This document shows, in pieces, positions 44,042 to 53,104 of a DNA stretch of 64,000 nucleotides. Where the stretch lies: the NCBI RefSeq assembly GCF_033954835.1, contig NZ_CP121471.1, forward strand, positions 1,482,501-1,546,500, in the 5' to 3' direction. How positions within the stretch are numbered: position 1 is the first letter of the stretch; each line of letters opens with the position of its first letter. This DNA comes from Thiorhodovibrio frisius (GTDB lineage Bacteria > Pseudomonadota > Gammaproteobacteria > Chromatiales > Chromatiaceae). The notes beneath the pieces are model-generated. The model was given only the letters and a program-made list of their open reading frames with translations. It was not told the origin of the DNA and made no database searches. The translations under genes were made by a program, and so were the position numbers.

Positions 44042-45592
44042 TCACAATGTCGACTCCACCTCAAAGCCCACCACCGTGCGCTGCTCACGGCTAAACTCCA
44101 CGCCGATGAGATGGATCGGCAGGCCCTCGGCGCGGTACTGGTCAGCATAGCCTTGGTCCTTGATCTGTTGCAGGGCGCGGCCCTCCGGCGCCAGCTCGAC
44201 GACCTTGAACTCAAACAGGTAGAGGTTGCCGTTAAAGCGCAGCGCCATATCCAGCCGCCCGGCATTGCTGCTGTCTTCTGGCGTCAGGTCCAGTCCCAGA
44301 GATGCGAAGTAGGCGTAAAACACGCTGGCGTAGTAGCCCTCGTACTGGGCAATGGGATTGTTGCGGTACCAATCGTGCGGGATGCTGGCAAAGAAGGCGG
44401 TGAACAGCGCCTCCAGGCCGGCGAAGTCGTTTTGCTGCAACAGCCGATACAGCGACTTGCGTTGGCGCACCTCCACCGCCCCGGCCGGGGTCCAGGCATC
44501 CAACAGCGCCCCGGTGAGGCTCTGAGAGACCTCGCGATTCGGATAACGCAACCGGTAGAAGTAATTGCCACCGATGTTCTCCTCAACATCAATGGTCAGA
44601 TAACCGCTCTGAAACAGCAACGCCTCGCTGGTCATGCGTTCCGCGTCGAAGCAAGACAGCAGCGCGGCATCGGTTTCCAATTGACCGAGTTCCGGTAGCC
44701 AGGTTTGGCGTTGGGTCAACAGATCAATCAAAAACGTCGGCGTCGCAGTCTCGAACCACCAGGGACGGAACTGGCGCTCCTGGAACAGCAGTAGCAGATC
44801 GAAGGGATTGTAGACCGCTACGCCGGTCCAGTTGTAGCCGTTGTACCAAGCGCGGATCTCCTTGCGGTTAAGGCCGTCGAGTTCTGGAGCGAAGACGGTG
44901 TCGAGATCGGCCTCGGTATAGCCGCAGATTGCCGAATACTCGGCCGAGACGGTGATGTCACGTAGGTTGTTCAGTCCCGAAAACAGGCTCACCTTGCTGA
45001 ACTTGCTCACGCCGGTTAGAAAGGCAAAGCGAATATGCGCATCGGCACCTTTGATGACGGAATAGAGATTGCGCAGGCCGTCGCGCAGCTGGCGGGCAGT
45101 GTCCGTATCGGTCAGATTGTCCAGAATGGGTTTGTCGTACTCATCCACCAGCACCACCACGCGCTCTCCGGTGTGCGCATGGACGTTGCGCAGCAGATCG
45201 CCGAAGCTTCCGGCAATATCCAGGCCGGGATGAATCTCCACGCCCAGCGCTTGGCAATTGATGCGCAGCAGATCTTTGATGCGCCGATCCAACTGTGCCC
45301 GCGAGGCCATCACTCCTTCGGCAAAGCTCAGGCGCACCACCGGATAAGGCCGCGCCCAGTCCCAGTGGGTCTGTGCGTGCAGCCCTTCAAACAGCGGTGC
45401 GTTGGCGCTGAACAACTCCGCCAGGGTATCGAGGAACAGCGATTTGCCGAAGCGGCGCGGGCGGGAGAGAAAATAGTACTTGCCCTGCTCAATCAATCGC
45501 AGCGCAAAGGGGGTCTTGTCGACGTAGTAATGCCCGCCCTCGCGGATCTCGCGAAAGGTCTGGATGCCGATGGGTAAGGATTTGCGTTGCAT
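44042..45592 (-). CDS. AAA-ATPase-like protein with C-terminal PD-(D/E)XK nuclease domain
   Basis: The protein has 516 residues. The N-terminal AAA-ATPase_like region (PF09820) starts KSLPIGIQTFREIREGGHYY and has a Walker A-like FLSRPRRFGKSLFLDTL and Walker B VVLVDEYDKPILD. The C-terminal PDDEXK_9 region carries RLDMALRFNG and YLFEFKVVE. Such genes are very numerous in Chromatiaceae and some anaerobes, and behave like mobile or selfish families. It is a single gene, with no IS ends seen around it. Function unknown. Confidence 0.88.
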   Translation of the reverse strand: MQRKSLPIGIQTFREIREGGHYYVDKTPFALRLIEQGKYYFLSRPRRFGKSLFLDTLAELFSANAPLFEGLHAQTHWDWARPYPVVRLSFAEGVMASRAQLDRRIKDLLRINCQALGVEIHPGLDIAGSFGDLLRNVHAHTGERVVVLVDEYDKPILDNLTDTDTARQLRDGLRNLYSVIKGADAHIRFAFLTGVSKFSKVSLFSGLNNLRDITVSAEYSAICGYTEADLDTVFAPELDGLNRKEIRAWYNGYNWTGVAVYNPFDLLLLFQERQFRPWWFETATPTFLIDLLTQRQTWLPELGQLETDAALLSCFDAERMTSEALLFQSGYLTIDVEENIGGNYFYRLRYPNREVSQSLTGALLDAWTPAGAVEVRQRKSLYRLLQQNDFAGLEALFTAFFASIPHDWYRNNPIAQYEGYYASVFYAYFASLGLDLTPEDSSNAGRLDMALRFNGNLYLFEFKVVELAPEGRALQQIKDQGYADQYRAEGLPIHLIGVEFSREQRTVVGFEVESTL

Positions 45593-45934
45593 GGGCCGAC
45601 CTCAATGAGCATGCCGAGGGCCATTCTAGCGCGCTTGGCGCGGTTCGAGCTTCACCGCCCCGAAACATGAATCCGCGCGATGGCGGCAAGGATGCACCGT
45701 CTTGCAGCGCCTGGTGGGTTTTGCGCGATGACGGTGCGGCGGCGTGCGCTGCTGCGGTTGCGTCAAGAGTGATCGGAATTTTTTGCCATGATAATTGTGC
45801 GGAGTGCGGCGATTTGAAAGGGCGAAAACCACCATTTGGCTGATGGAGCGCAAGAGATTGCGCGTTTGGCTAGGCCAATGGCGTCACCAGCCGCATGAGC
45901 AAGATTTGGCACGCGTTTCGCTTATAAAAAATTG
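45593..45934. other. intergenic stretch without a convincing gene
   Basis: About 340 bases upstream of the AAA gene. Frames here are short and lack ribosome-binding sites. It ends with a -10-like TATAAA at 45923-45928, which may serve the candidate small RNA that follows. Confidence 0.4.
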
Positions 45935-46027
45935 CAGACGGACGAGCTTTTTCTTTTGTCGAGTTCCGTTTTCCAACCTCCTCAGTGGTGAATTGCCCCG
46001 GGCGTTAGCTCGGGGCATTTTTTTTTT
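45935..46027 (+). ncRNA. candidate small RNA with CCUCC motif
   Basis: A -10-like TATAAA (45923-45928) lies just upstream, and a strong terminator closes the unit about 93 bases later. No ORF fits between them. The first part folds as ACGGA-CGA with TCG-AGT-TCCGT. An unpaired ACCTCCT at 45976-45982 could pair with Shine-Dalgarno sequences. The -35 region is poor and no RNA family is recognised, so this is a hypothesis. Confidence 0.4.
45995..46027 (+). terminator. Rho-independent terminator without an upstream plus-strand gene
   Basis: GCCCCGGGC pairs with GCTCGGGGC around a GTTA loop (one G-T pair) and is followed by nine or more T residues. The minus strand has no T-run after the hairpin, so it acts on plus-strand transcription only. 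Confidence 0.85.
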
Positions 46028-46074
46028 GGGGGGGCAGCAGCTTCCATCCACCGAGGCGGCCGGGAGCGTGAGCC

Positions 46075-46872
46075 TTAGGCCGCGAGTCCAAGCCATTCGA
46101 GTACCGCGGGAATGTCTTCGCGGGTATCGACACCCGGGCCTAGGGGCGCGCATGCCTCTTCGACCTGAATACGCTCGCCATGCCAGAGCACGCGCAATTG
46201 CTCGAGCGCCTCGACCTGTTCCAGAGGCGCGGGCGGCCAGGCAAGAAAACGGGCGAGAAAGCCGACCCGATAGGCGTACAGCCCGATGTGGCGCTGAAGT
46301 GTCAAGCCAGAGGGGAGCTGTGCGCGATCACCAAGAAAGGCGTCGCGATGCCAGGGAATGGGAGCGCGCGAGAAGTAGAGCGCTCTGCCTTCGGCGTCAG
46401 TCACCACTTTCACGATGTGCGGATCGCTCAGTGCCTGGGCCGCGTTGATGGGCGCGGACAGGGTTGCCATACCGAGTTCTGGATGCTGTTCGAGCGTGGC
46501 GGCGACCTGATTGATCAGGGCGGCTGGGACGCAGGGTTCGTCCCCTTGCAGGTTCACGATGATGGTGTCGGCTTCCCAAGCGCGCAGCCGCATTGCCTCG
46601 CCGATTCGATCAGAGCCGCTCGGGTGGTGCGTGGAGGTCATCAGGGTCTCTGCGCCAAATCCCCGGCAGACGTGTTCGATGCGTGCATCGTCGGTTGCGA
46701 CCAGTATCTCTGCGGCCAGGCTTTTGCGGGCACGCTCCCAGACATGGGCAATGAGCGGCTTGCCGCCAATATCCACCAGCGGCTTGCCGGGCAGGCGCGA
46801 GGCGCCATGGCGAGCGGGAATGACCACCTTGAAGGGCGATTGGGGCTTGGTGACGTCGGTCATTGAGTTCAA
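46075..46872 (-). CDS. kdsB: 3-deoxy-manno-octulosonate cytidylyltransferase
   Basis: This 265-residue enzyme activates KDO as CMP-KDO for lipopolysaccharide core synthesis. The nucleotidyltransferase motif VVIPARHGASRLPGKPL, the VATDD segment, NLQGDEPCVP and HIGLYAYRVGFL are all present. An N-terminal extension of about 14 residues precedes the core. It overlaps lpxK by 4 bases and ends the exbB-exbD-msbA-lpxK-kdsB run. Confidence 0.96.
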   Translation of the reverse strand: MNSMTDVTKPQSPFKVVIPARHGASRLPGKPLVDIGGKPLIAHVWERARKSLAAEILVATDDARIEHVCRGFGAETLMTSTHHPSGSDRIGEAMRLRAWEADTIIVNLQGDEPCVPAALINQVAATLEQHPELGMATLSAPINAAQALSDPHIVKVVTDAEGRALYFSRAPIPWHRDAFLGDRAQLPSGLTLQRHIGLYAYRVGFLARFLAWPPAPLEQVEALEQLRVLWHGERIQVEEACAPLGPGVDTREDIPAVLEWLGLAA

Positions 46873-47930
46873 CCGGGTGGCTCCATGGCTTTGGTTGACG
46901 ATGGCGCGCGGGCGGCTTCGAGGAGGCGAATATGTTGTTCAAGCGCGTTGATGAAAGCGGCATTGGGCACAGCTGTCACCGGCAGATACCAGTGCCGGCG
47001 CTCGGCGAAGGCGCGGCACTTGACGGCATCTTTTTCGGTCATCAGCACGGGGCCTTGGGGCCACTGAAGACAGTCTTCGCGGGTGAAGCCATGATGGTCG
47101 GGGTAGGGCAGGCGGGTAATGCGCAGTCCTTGGCGCTCAAGCAGCGCGAAGAACTGTTCCGGATGCCCGATGCCGGCTACCGCCGCAACCGGCGAGCCGA
47201 TGAACTGAGCCAACGCCCGTGTCTGTCTTGAGTCGGCGAGGTTAAGCGCACGCTGCGGGCGCAACTCCATGCGCGGTTGACCATCCTCGGCACCGCCGTT
47301 GGTCAGCAGGATATCGGCACGGCGGGCGCGCGTGAAAGGCTCGCGCAAGGGACCCGCTGGCAGGCAGCGGCGGTTGCCGAAGCCACGCCGGCCGTCGACC
47401 AGCAGGATCTCCAGGTTGCGTCTAAGGCGGTAATGCTGCAAGCCGTCATCGGCCAGCAGCAGGTTGCAGCCGCATTCGCTGACCAGGCGCTGGGCTGCGG
47501 CGACCCGATCGGCTCCCGCCATCACCGGGCAGCCCGAGCGCGCGGCGAGCAGGACGGGCTCGTCGCCATGGTCGCGCGGATCGCCATCGGCTGGCACTTG
47601 CCGGGGCTCACCCTGGCTTTGTCCGCGATAGCCACGGGTGAGAATGCCTGGGCGCCAGCCGCGCTCGCGCAGATGCTGGGCGAGCCACAGAACCAGCGGT
47701 GTCTTGCCGGTGCCCCCCACGGTGAGATTGCCGACCACGATGACCGGTGCCGGGATGCGTTGTTCTGCCTCCGGTGGCTGGCGCCAGCGCCAGCGCCACA
47801 GGGCGGCGCGCGCTGCGGCGATGCCGCAGTAAAGCCAGCCAAGCGGTGCCAGCAGCCGGACGAACGGATGTGCCGGGCCATACCAGAGGGCCTGGAGTTG
47901 TGTCGAGAGCTGGTTAAGCCGCACTTGCAT
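46869..47930 (-). CDS. lpxK: tetraacyldisaccharide 4'-kinase
   Basis: The 353-residue lipid A kinase phosphorylates the 4' position of the tetraacyl disaccharide at the inner membrane. The P-loop VVGNLTVGGTGKTPLVLWLA, the following LTRGYRGQ, LLLADDGLQHYRL and the VLMTEKDAVKC motif are intact. An N-terminal hydrophobic region anchors it. It is separated from msbA by 75 bases. Confidence 0.96.
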   Translation of the reverse strand: MQVRLNQLSTQLQALWYGPAHPFVRLLAPLGWLYCGIAAARAALWRWRWRQPPEAEQRIPAPVIVVGNLTVGGTGKTPLVLWLAQHLRERGWRPGILTRGYRGQSQGEPRQVPADGDPRDHGDEPVLLAARSGCPVMAGADRVAAAQRLVSECGCNLLLADDGLQHYRLRRNLEILLVDGRRGFGNRRCLPAGPLREPFTRARRADILLTNGGAEDGQPRMELRPQRALNLADSRQTRALAQFIGSPVAAVAGIGHPEQFFALLERQGLRITRLPYPDHHGFTREDCLQWPQGPVLMTEKDAVKCRAFAERRHWYLPVTAVPNAAFINALEQHIRLLEAARAPSSTKAMEPPG

Positions 47931-48005
47931 GGATCAACAGCAACAGGCTCAAAAGCGTGAGAATGTCGCCCCGCCAGGCGATCAATAACATCTTTGGCGG
48001 CGCAG

Positions 48006-49769
48006 TCATGGGTGAGACGATTGGTTGAATTGCAAGCGCCGCAGGCGGGCAAAGTGGCCGTCGCGGGCGATGAGTTCCGCGTGCGGGCCCTGTTCCAGGA
48101 TGCGTCCTTGCTCAAGGACCACCACGCGATCAACCTGCTCGATGGTTGAAAGTCGATGGGCGATGACAAGTGTTGTGCGCTCGCGCATCAGCGCGTGCAG
48201 CGCGGCCTGGATGTGGCGCTCGGCTTCGGTATCCAGGGCCGAGGTGGCCTCGTCGAGAATCAAAATGGGCGCATCCTTCAGCATGGCGCGGGCAATGGCC
48301 AGGCGCTGGCGCTGACCGCCGGAGAGCAGCACGCCGCGATCGCCGATCAGGGTGTCGAAACCCTGGGGCAGGGCGCGGATGAAATCGAGTGCATGGGCGC
48401 CTGCGGCAGCACGCTCGATGTCATCGGGGGAGACCTGGCCAATGCGCCCGTAGGCAATGTTGTTGGCGATGGTGTCGTTGAATAGCACCACGTCCTGGGT
48501 GACGAGCGAAATCTGTGCGCGCAGGCTGGCCAGGCGCAGTTCGCGGATGTCGATGCCGTCGATTAGAATCTGACCGGCGCATGGCTCATAGAAACGCGCG
48601 AGCAGGTTCGCGAGCGTTGATTTGCCGCTGCCGGAGCGACCGACCAGCGCCAGGCTTTCGCCGGCGGCAAAGGACAGGTTCAGGCCCTCGATGACCAGGC
48701 CATTGTCTTCGTCGTAGCTGTGGCTGATGTTGACGTAGTCAATGCGTCCCTGCGCGCGCGTCAGGGTGCGGGTGCCCCTGTCCGGCTCGGGGGCGGTATC
48801 GAGCAGTTCGAACAGGCTCTCGGCTGCAATGATGCCGCGCTGGAGATGGGAGTTGACCGAAGTCAGGCGTTTGACTGGTGGCAGCAGCAGGCCCATGGCC
48901 ACCACAAAAGACATGAAGCTGCCGACACTAATGTTGTCGCGCAGGCCCTGCATAGTGGATAAATAAACCACAATCCCGATGGCCACGGCCGAGATGAGCT
49001 GCACTAGAGGCACACTCACGGCTTCGGTGGCGACCATTTTCATCTGTAGGGCGCGGGTTTTTTCGTTCATCCGCTGGAATTGATTGCGCTCGTAGTCCTG
49101 CCCGCCAAAGGCCTTGATCACCCGGTGGGCGTCGATGGCTTCCTGCGCGACATGGGTCAGGGCGCCGACCCGCTCCTGAATGCGCTTGCTGTAGCGGCGG
49201 AACTTTTTGGTGGCGTATTTGATGGCAAAGGCCGTGGTCGGGCCGATGAACAAAAAAATGGCCGCGAGCTTGGCATCGAGGTACAGCATATAGGCCAGCA
49301 GCGCCAGCGCAGTAAAGCCATCGCGCACAACTGTGGTCACAGCCGAGGTGCTGGCGTTGGCGACGTTGTCGACGTTGTAGGTCAGCTTGGCAAGAATCTG
49401 CCCCGAGCCATGGGTGTCAAAATAGCGGGTTGGCGAGCGTAGCAGGTGATCGAACATCTGCTGGCGCAGATCGGTCACCACGCGCCGGCCAACCCATTTC
49501 AGGCAATAGGTGTTGGTGAAACCGGCAATGCCGCGCACGACGAAGAGCCCCACCAATAAAAAGGGCATCAGCCGCACGGTGTTTGGATCGCGCTCGACAA
49601 AGCTGCCGTCGAGCAACGGCTTGATCATGGCGGCGAACATGGGTTCGGTAACGGCAAACGCCAGCATGCCGGCGATGGACAGGGTGAACATGCCCCAGTA
49701 AGGCCTGGCATAGCCAAGCAGGCGCGCGTAGATGACCCGCGCGCTGGTGTTAAGTTCGGTCTGGCTCAT
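48006..49769 (-). CDS. msbA: lipid A export ATP-binding/permease protein
   Basis: This 587-residue ABC exporter has six membrane helices (residues 1-320) and one nucleotide-binding domain with Walker A (LVGRSGSGKSTLANLL), signature (LLSGGQRQRLAIARAML) and Walker B (ILILDEATSALD). It flips lipid A-core across the inner membrane. It is in the standard gammaproteobacterial order next to lpxK and overlaps exbD by 4 bases. Confidence 0.95.
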   Translation of the reverse strand: MSQTELNTSARVIYARLLGYARPYWGMFTLSIAGMLAFAVTEPMFAAMIKPLLDGSFVERDPNTVRLMPFLLVGLFVVRGIAGFTNTYCLKWVGRRVVTDLRQQMFDHLLRSPTRYFDTHGSGQILAKLTYNVDNVANASTSAVTTVVRDGFTALALLAYMLYLDAKLAAIFLFIGPTTAFAIKYATKKFRRYSKRIQERVGALTHVAQEAIDAHRVIKAFGGQDYERNQFQRMNEKTRALQMKMVATEAVSVPLVQLISAVAIGIVVYLSTMQGLRDNISVGSFMSFVVAMGLLLPPVKRLTSVNSHLQRGIIAAESLFELLDTAPEPDRGTRTLTRAQGRIDYVNISHSYDEDNGLVIEGLNLSFAAGESLALVGRSGSGKSTLANLLARFYEPCAGQILIDGIDIRELRLASLRAQISLVTQDVVLFNDTIANNIAYGRIGQVSPDDIERAAAGAHALDFIRALPQGFDTLIGDRGVLLSGGQRQRLAIARAMLKDAPILILDEATSALDTEAERHIQAALHALMRERTTLVIAHRLSTIEQVDRVVVLEQGRILEQGPHAELIARDGHFARLRRLQFNQSSHP

Positions 49770-50290
49770 TGCGGTGGTAGAGGGGGCGAGTCAGCCTGGG
49801 CTGGCGTTGTTTCAGCGGGATCGGGCATGGCCGGTGCTGACGGCGTATCCCTGTTCTCCGCGTCCGGCATGTGCGTGGCGGCAAAGGCAAGCTGGGTGAG
49901 TCCGACCTCTTGGGCCGCATCGAGCACTCGCATCACGGCCTGATGCGGCGTTTGGGCATCGGCCTCGATCAGTAGCGAGCGGTTCTTGGATGACGCGCTG
50001 GCGTGGCGCAGTGCGATGATCAGCCTTTCCCGCGTTTGCTCAGCGGAACCCGGATCAAGAGGCTGGCCGTCGACAACATAGTGGCTGTTGCGGTCGATGC
50101 CGATTGCCAGTGGCTTGCGATCAGTCTTTTGTGCGGGTTGCCCCTTAGCCTCCGGCAGGGCGATGGGTAACTCGCGTTGCTGCTCGAACGTGGTTGAGAT
50201 CATGAAAAACAATAGCAGCAGAAACACCACGTCGACCAAAGGTGTCAAGTTAAGGTCGGCGGGCTGCGGCGGATGCGGTCGCAGATTCAT
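49766..50290 (-). CDS. exbD: ExbD/TolR-family biopolymer transport protein
   Basis: The protein has 174 residues. A short cytoplasmic N-terminus (MNLRPHPPQPADLN) precedes one membrane helix (LVDVVFLLLLFFMIST), which carries the conserved Asp used for proton flow, and a periplasmic domain follows. An added C-terminal tail of about 30 residues is rich in Pro and Ala. It forms a motor with the upstream ExbB-like protein, whose stop it overlaps. Confidence 0.92.
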   Translation of the reverse strand: MNLRPHPPQPADLNLTPLVDVVFLLLLFFMISTTFEQQRELPIALPEAKGQPAQKTDRKPLAIGIDRNSHYVVDGQPLDPGSAEQTRERLIIALRHASASSKNRSLLIEADAQTPHQAVMRVLDAAQEVGLTQLAFAATHMPDAENRDTPSAPAMPDPAETTPAQADSPPLPPQ

Positions 50291-50937
50291 GTCGGGGTGC
50301 CTGTTTCGTCAGGTTCGCGTTCGCCCTTGATGACCTCCACCAGACGCAGGGATTGTTCTTCCATGCCAATCGCCAGGTGCGCCACGCGGCTGTTGAAATA
50401 GCGGTGGAACAGCAGTGCCGGAATGGCAACCGACAGACCGGCTGCCGTGGTCAGCAGGGCTTTGGAAATACCGCCGGCCAACACCGTTGGATCGCCCACG
50501 CCTGCCTGCATGATGACGGCGAAGACATCAATCATGCCGATGACGGTGCCCAGCAACCCGAGCAGGGGAGCGACCGATGCGATGGTGCCAAGCATGTCGA
50601 GATAGCGCTCCATCTCTGCGACGACCTGACGGCCGGTGTCCTGGATGCTTTCTTTCATGATTTCGCGCGAATGCGCGCGGTTTACCAGGCCTGCGGCAAG
50701 CATGCGCCCGAGCGCCGAGCCCGAGCGCAGCTCGGCAATGCGTGCATCTGTGAGTTCACCATTGCGGTGCAGCTGCCAGATGTGCTCGACCAGATCGCCC
50801 GGCATGATCGCCCGCGACCGCAGCGCCCAAAAGCGCTCCAGCACAATCGCCAAGGTCGCGACTGAGCATAGGGAAATTGGCAACATCAGCCAGCCGGCGG
50901 CGCGGAACAGGTCGATGAAGGGAGTTAAAGCAAGCAT
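50287..50937 (-). CDS. exbB: ExbB/TolQ/MotA-family proton channel protein
   Basis: This 216-residue protein has three membrane helices. The conserved core is visible (YLDMLGTIASVAPLLGLLGTVIGMIDVF, then ISKALLTTAAGLSVAIPALLFHRYF). With ExbD it transduces proton-motive force, typically to TonB, although no tonB gene is in the window. It heads the lipid A operon, where an ExbB/D pair is common. Confidence 0.93.
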   Translation of the reverse strand: MLALTPFIDLFRAAGWLMLPISLCSVATLAIVLERFWALRSRAIMPGDLVEHIWQLHRNGELTDARIAELRSGSALGRMLAAGLVNRAHSREIMKESIQDTGRQVVAEMERYLDMLGTIASVAPLLGLLGTVIGMIDVFAVIMQAGVGDPTVLAGGISKALLTTAAGLSVAIPALLFHRYFNSRVAHLAIGMEEQSLRLVEVIKGEREPDETGTPT

Positions 50938-51129
50938 TGTTTCAGTGGGAGGTCGGCAAGACGGAGCGCCAGCACTGGCCGGGTCTGGCGCAGGCGAGAA
51001 GCGCGGGGGCGCTGGGACTGCAAGTCGGCATCATACCGGATTGGGGCTGGCGGATGTTTGGGCGCATGGCGCCATCCATTGCGGCGCAAAGGCTGGTCAT
51101 CTGAAGTGCAGACTCAGTCAGCCAGGGGG

Positions 51130-52869
51130 CTAGCGTGCTGCGGTCCTTGACATCAGGGCTGCCAGCGGCTCGGCCGTGACTCGCACGGGCGTGCCAACGG
51201 AGACCGACTGGAACAGAAACTTGATCGCATCGGCATGCATGCGATAGCAGCCTGAAGATGCCGCCCGACCAACACTATGGGGCTTGTCGGTGCCATGGAT
51301 GCGGATATAGGGAAAGCCAAGATTCAGCGCATAAGCGCCGAGCGGATTGCGCGGGCCGGGGCCCATGCGGCTGGGTAATCGCGGGTTGCGCTTGCGCATG
51401 TCTGGCGGGGGTGTCCAGGTTGGATTAGGGCGTTTCACGGTGATCTCGGTATCGCCGAAAATGTGATACGACCAGTGTCGCCCGACCGCAACCGGCCAGA
51501 CATAAATGGCACCGTCCTTGGCGTGATACAGCAGCTTGCGGTCGGGGATGGAAATGACGATGGAGTCTGGCCCCAAGGGTGATGCTGGGTAATCGAGCGT
51601 GGCACCACCCTGTCCAAAGCGCTCTGGTGGCTGCGGAGGCGGCGGCTCTGGCGGTGGTGGCTGGGATGGCGCGCTTTGTGACTCGGTCTCCGGTGGTGCG
51701 AGGTTGTTGTCAAGGTTCTTGTCCTTGGAAGCCTCGGCATTTTCATCGCGATTTTCATTGACGCCATCTGCTCCAGTGCCATTGTCCTCGGCGCCATGTT
51801 CTAAAGCATTGGTGTCAGCTTCTGCATCGGTTTGAGGCACCTCAGGTGAGTCATCAGCGGCTGGGTCTGTGTCGCTGGAGTCCGGTCGATGGTTTTGCGT
51901 CGGTGTCGGTAATGCCGCCAAATTTCCCGAGAACGCGACTTCGGTTGGTAGGCATTCAGCGCCACGCTGGCGCAGACTGGTGCAGATTCTGTCGCGGTCG
52001 GCCGCGTCAGCAGTTACCGCTCGCAGCGCGATATAGTTGTAAAGCAGGGTGTAGACGGGTACCAGATCGCCGAGCAGGTCGGGAAAGCGCTCATGGAGTA
52101 ATTGCCAGCCTTGCTCCGCCATGGCCCGGTCATGGTAGAGCGCGAGCTGCATGCCGGGCTGTTCAGTCGCCAGCTGGGCGATGGGTGGGGTGATGGGCTG
52201 GGCAATGGGTTGATCGACCGGGTCGGTAATCGGCTCGACAGTTGGTTCAGCTTGTGGTTCTGCCTGAGGTTTTTTTTCAGGTTCTTCTTGGGGGGCCGCC
52301 TCAAATGCTTCCTGGGTCTCTGCCTGGGGTTCCGCTTGATGTTCCGCTGTGAGCCCCGGGGGTTTCACGGCCGGTGGAGGGGAAGCTTCGTCATTCAGGC
52401 TGCTGGCGCTAGCAAGGGATTCGGATGGCGGTTTTTCAGCCGCAGAGGGGGTGATTTCCTGTTCATTCGCCGGCCTTTGTTCGGTGCCTGGAATGTCGGA
52501 TGATTCGCTCGGGCTGGTGCTGAAATCCGCTTGGCTCAGGAAGCACTGATAACCTGCCTGGCGCAGTTTCTCGCAGCCAGCTTGAGGGGAGCTGGTCGTA
52601 GCAGTTGCAATTAATGTGAAGACCCAGTCGCGCGCGACCACCTGAGGCTGGAGCCCTTCAACGGCGTCAGGATGCCGTCGCGCCAGCGCCTGCCAAGCGC
52701 TCCAAGCGGCTGATTCTTCAGGGTGGTCTGATATATGCATGACCGGTCTGGACTCTGCGAGCGCTGGATGATAGAGCGCTGGATAACAGAGGCCAAGGCA
52801 GGCGGCCGCGATGGTTCCTGGCCAGGTGGCTCTCAGCCATGGGCCGCGATTTGGCAGTCGAAACATCAT
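51130..52869 (-). CDS. L,D-transpeptidase with two SPOR-like repeats
   Basis: This 579-residue exported protein has a signal sequence (about 12-38). Two related SPOR-like units follow, near residues 52-115 (AWQALARRHPDAVEGLQPQV, then CEKLRQAGYQCFL) and 245-310 (GWQLLHERFPDLLGDLVPVY, then CTSLRQRGAECL). Between and after them are acidic, Pro/Glu-rich low-complexity stretches. The C-terminal YkuD domain (about 430-565) has HGTDKPHSVGRAASSGC with catalytic C541. It probably makes 3-3 cross-links or attaches proteins to peptidoglycan. Confidence 0.88.
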   Translation of the reverse strand: MMFRLPNRGPWLRATWPGTIAAACLGLCYPALYHPALAESRPVMHISDHPEESAAWSAWQALARRHPDAVEGLQPQVVARDWVFTLIATATTSSPQAGCEKLRQAGYQCFLSQADFSTSPSESSDIPGTEQRPANEQEITPSAAEKPPSESLASASSLNDEASPPPAVKPPGLTAEHQAEPQAETQEAFEAAPQEEPEKKPQAEPQAEPTVEPITDPVDQPIAQPITPPIAQLATEQPGMQLALYHDRAMAEQGWQLLHERFPDLLGDLVPVYTLLYNYIALRAVTADAADRDRICTSLRQRGAECLPTEVAFSGNLAALPTPTQNHRPDSSDTDPAADDSPEVPQTDAEADTNALEHGAEDNGTGADGVNENRDENAEASKDKNLDNNLAPPETESQSAPSQPPPPEPPPPQPPERFGQGGATLDYPASPLGPDSIVISIPDRKLLYHAKDGAIYVWPVAVGRHWSYHIFGDTEITVKRPNPTWTPPPDMRKRNPRLPSRMGPGPRNPLGAYALNLGFPYIRIHGTDKPHSVGRAASSGCYRMHADAIKFLFQSVSVGTPVRVTAEPLAALMSRTAAR

Positions 52870-53104
52870 GATGCGGTCTTGGGATTGTTCGGTGGGAAAG
52901 TATTCGGGCCGCGGACTGTGATATACCGAAACCGAAAATCAGTTCACGATTGGCATAACACAGTTCGAGAACCGATAAGCCGTGAAGTCAAATTTAGCCC
53001 AGGGTCTGCTGAAGCGTCGGCGACTCGACATAATTGTAGCAGCGCGCGGCGAAAATGTGACGCAGCCGAGGCGTAGATACTGGCAATTAAGCGGAGGTGC
53101 AGTG

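Noticed and set aside
45795..46448. 217-codon plus-strand frame
   Set aside because: It reads straight through a strong terminator and then antisense to kdsB; composition is Arg-rich and unlike a protein.
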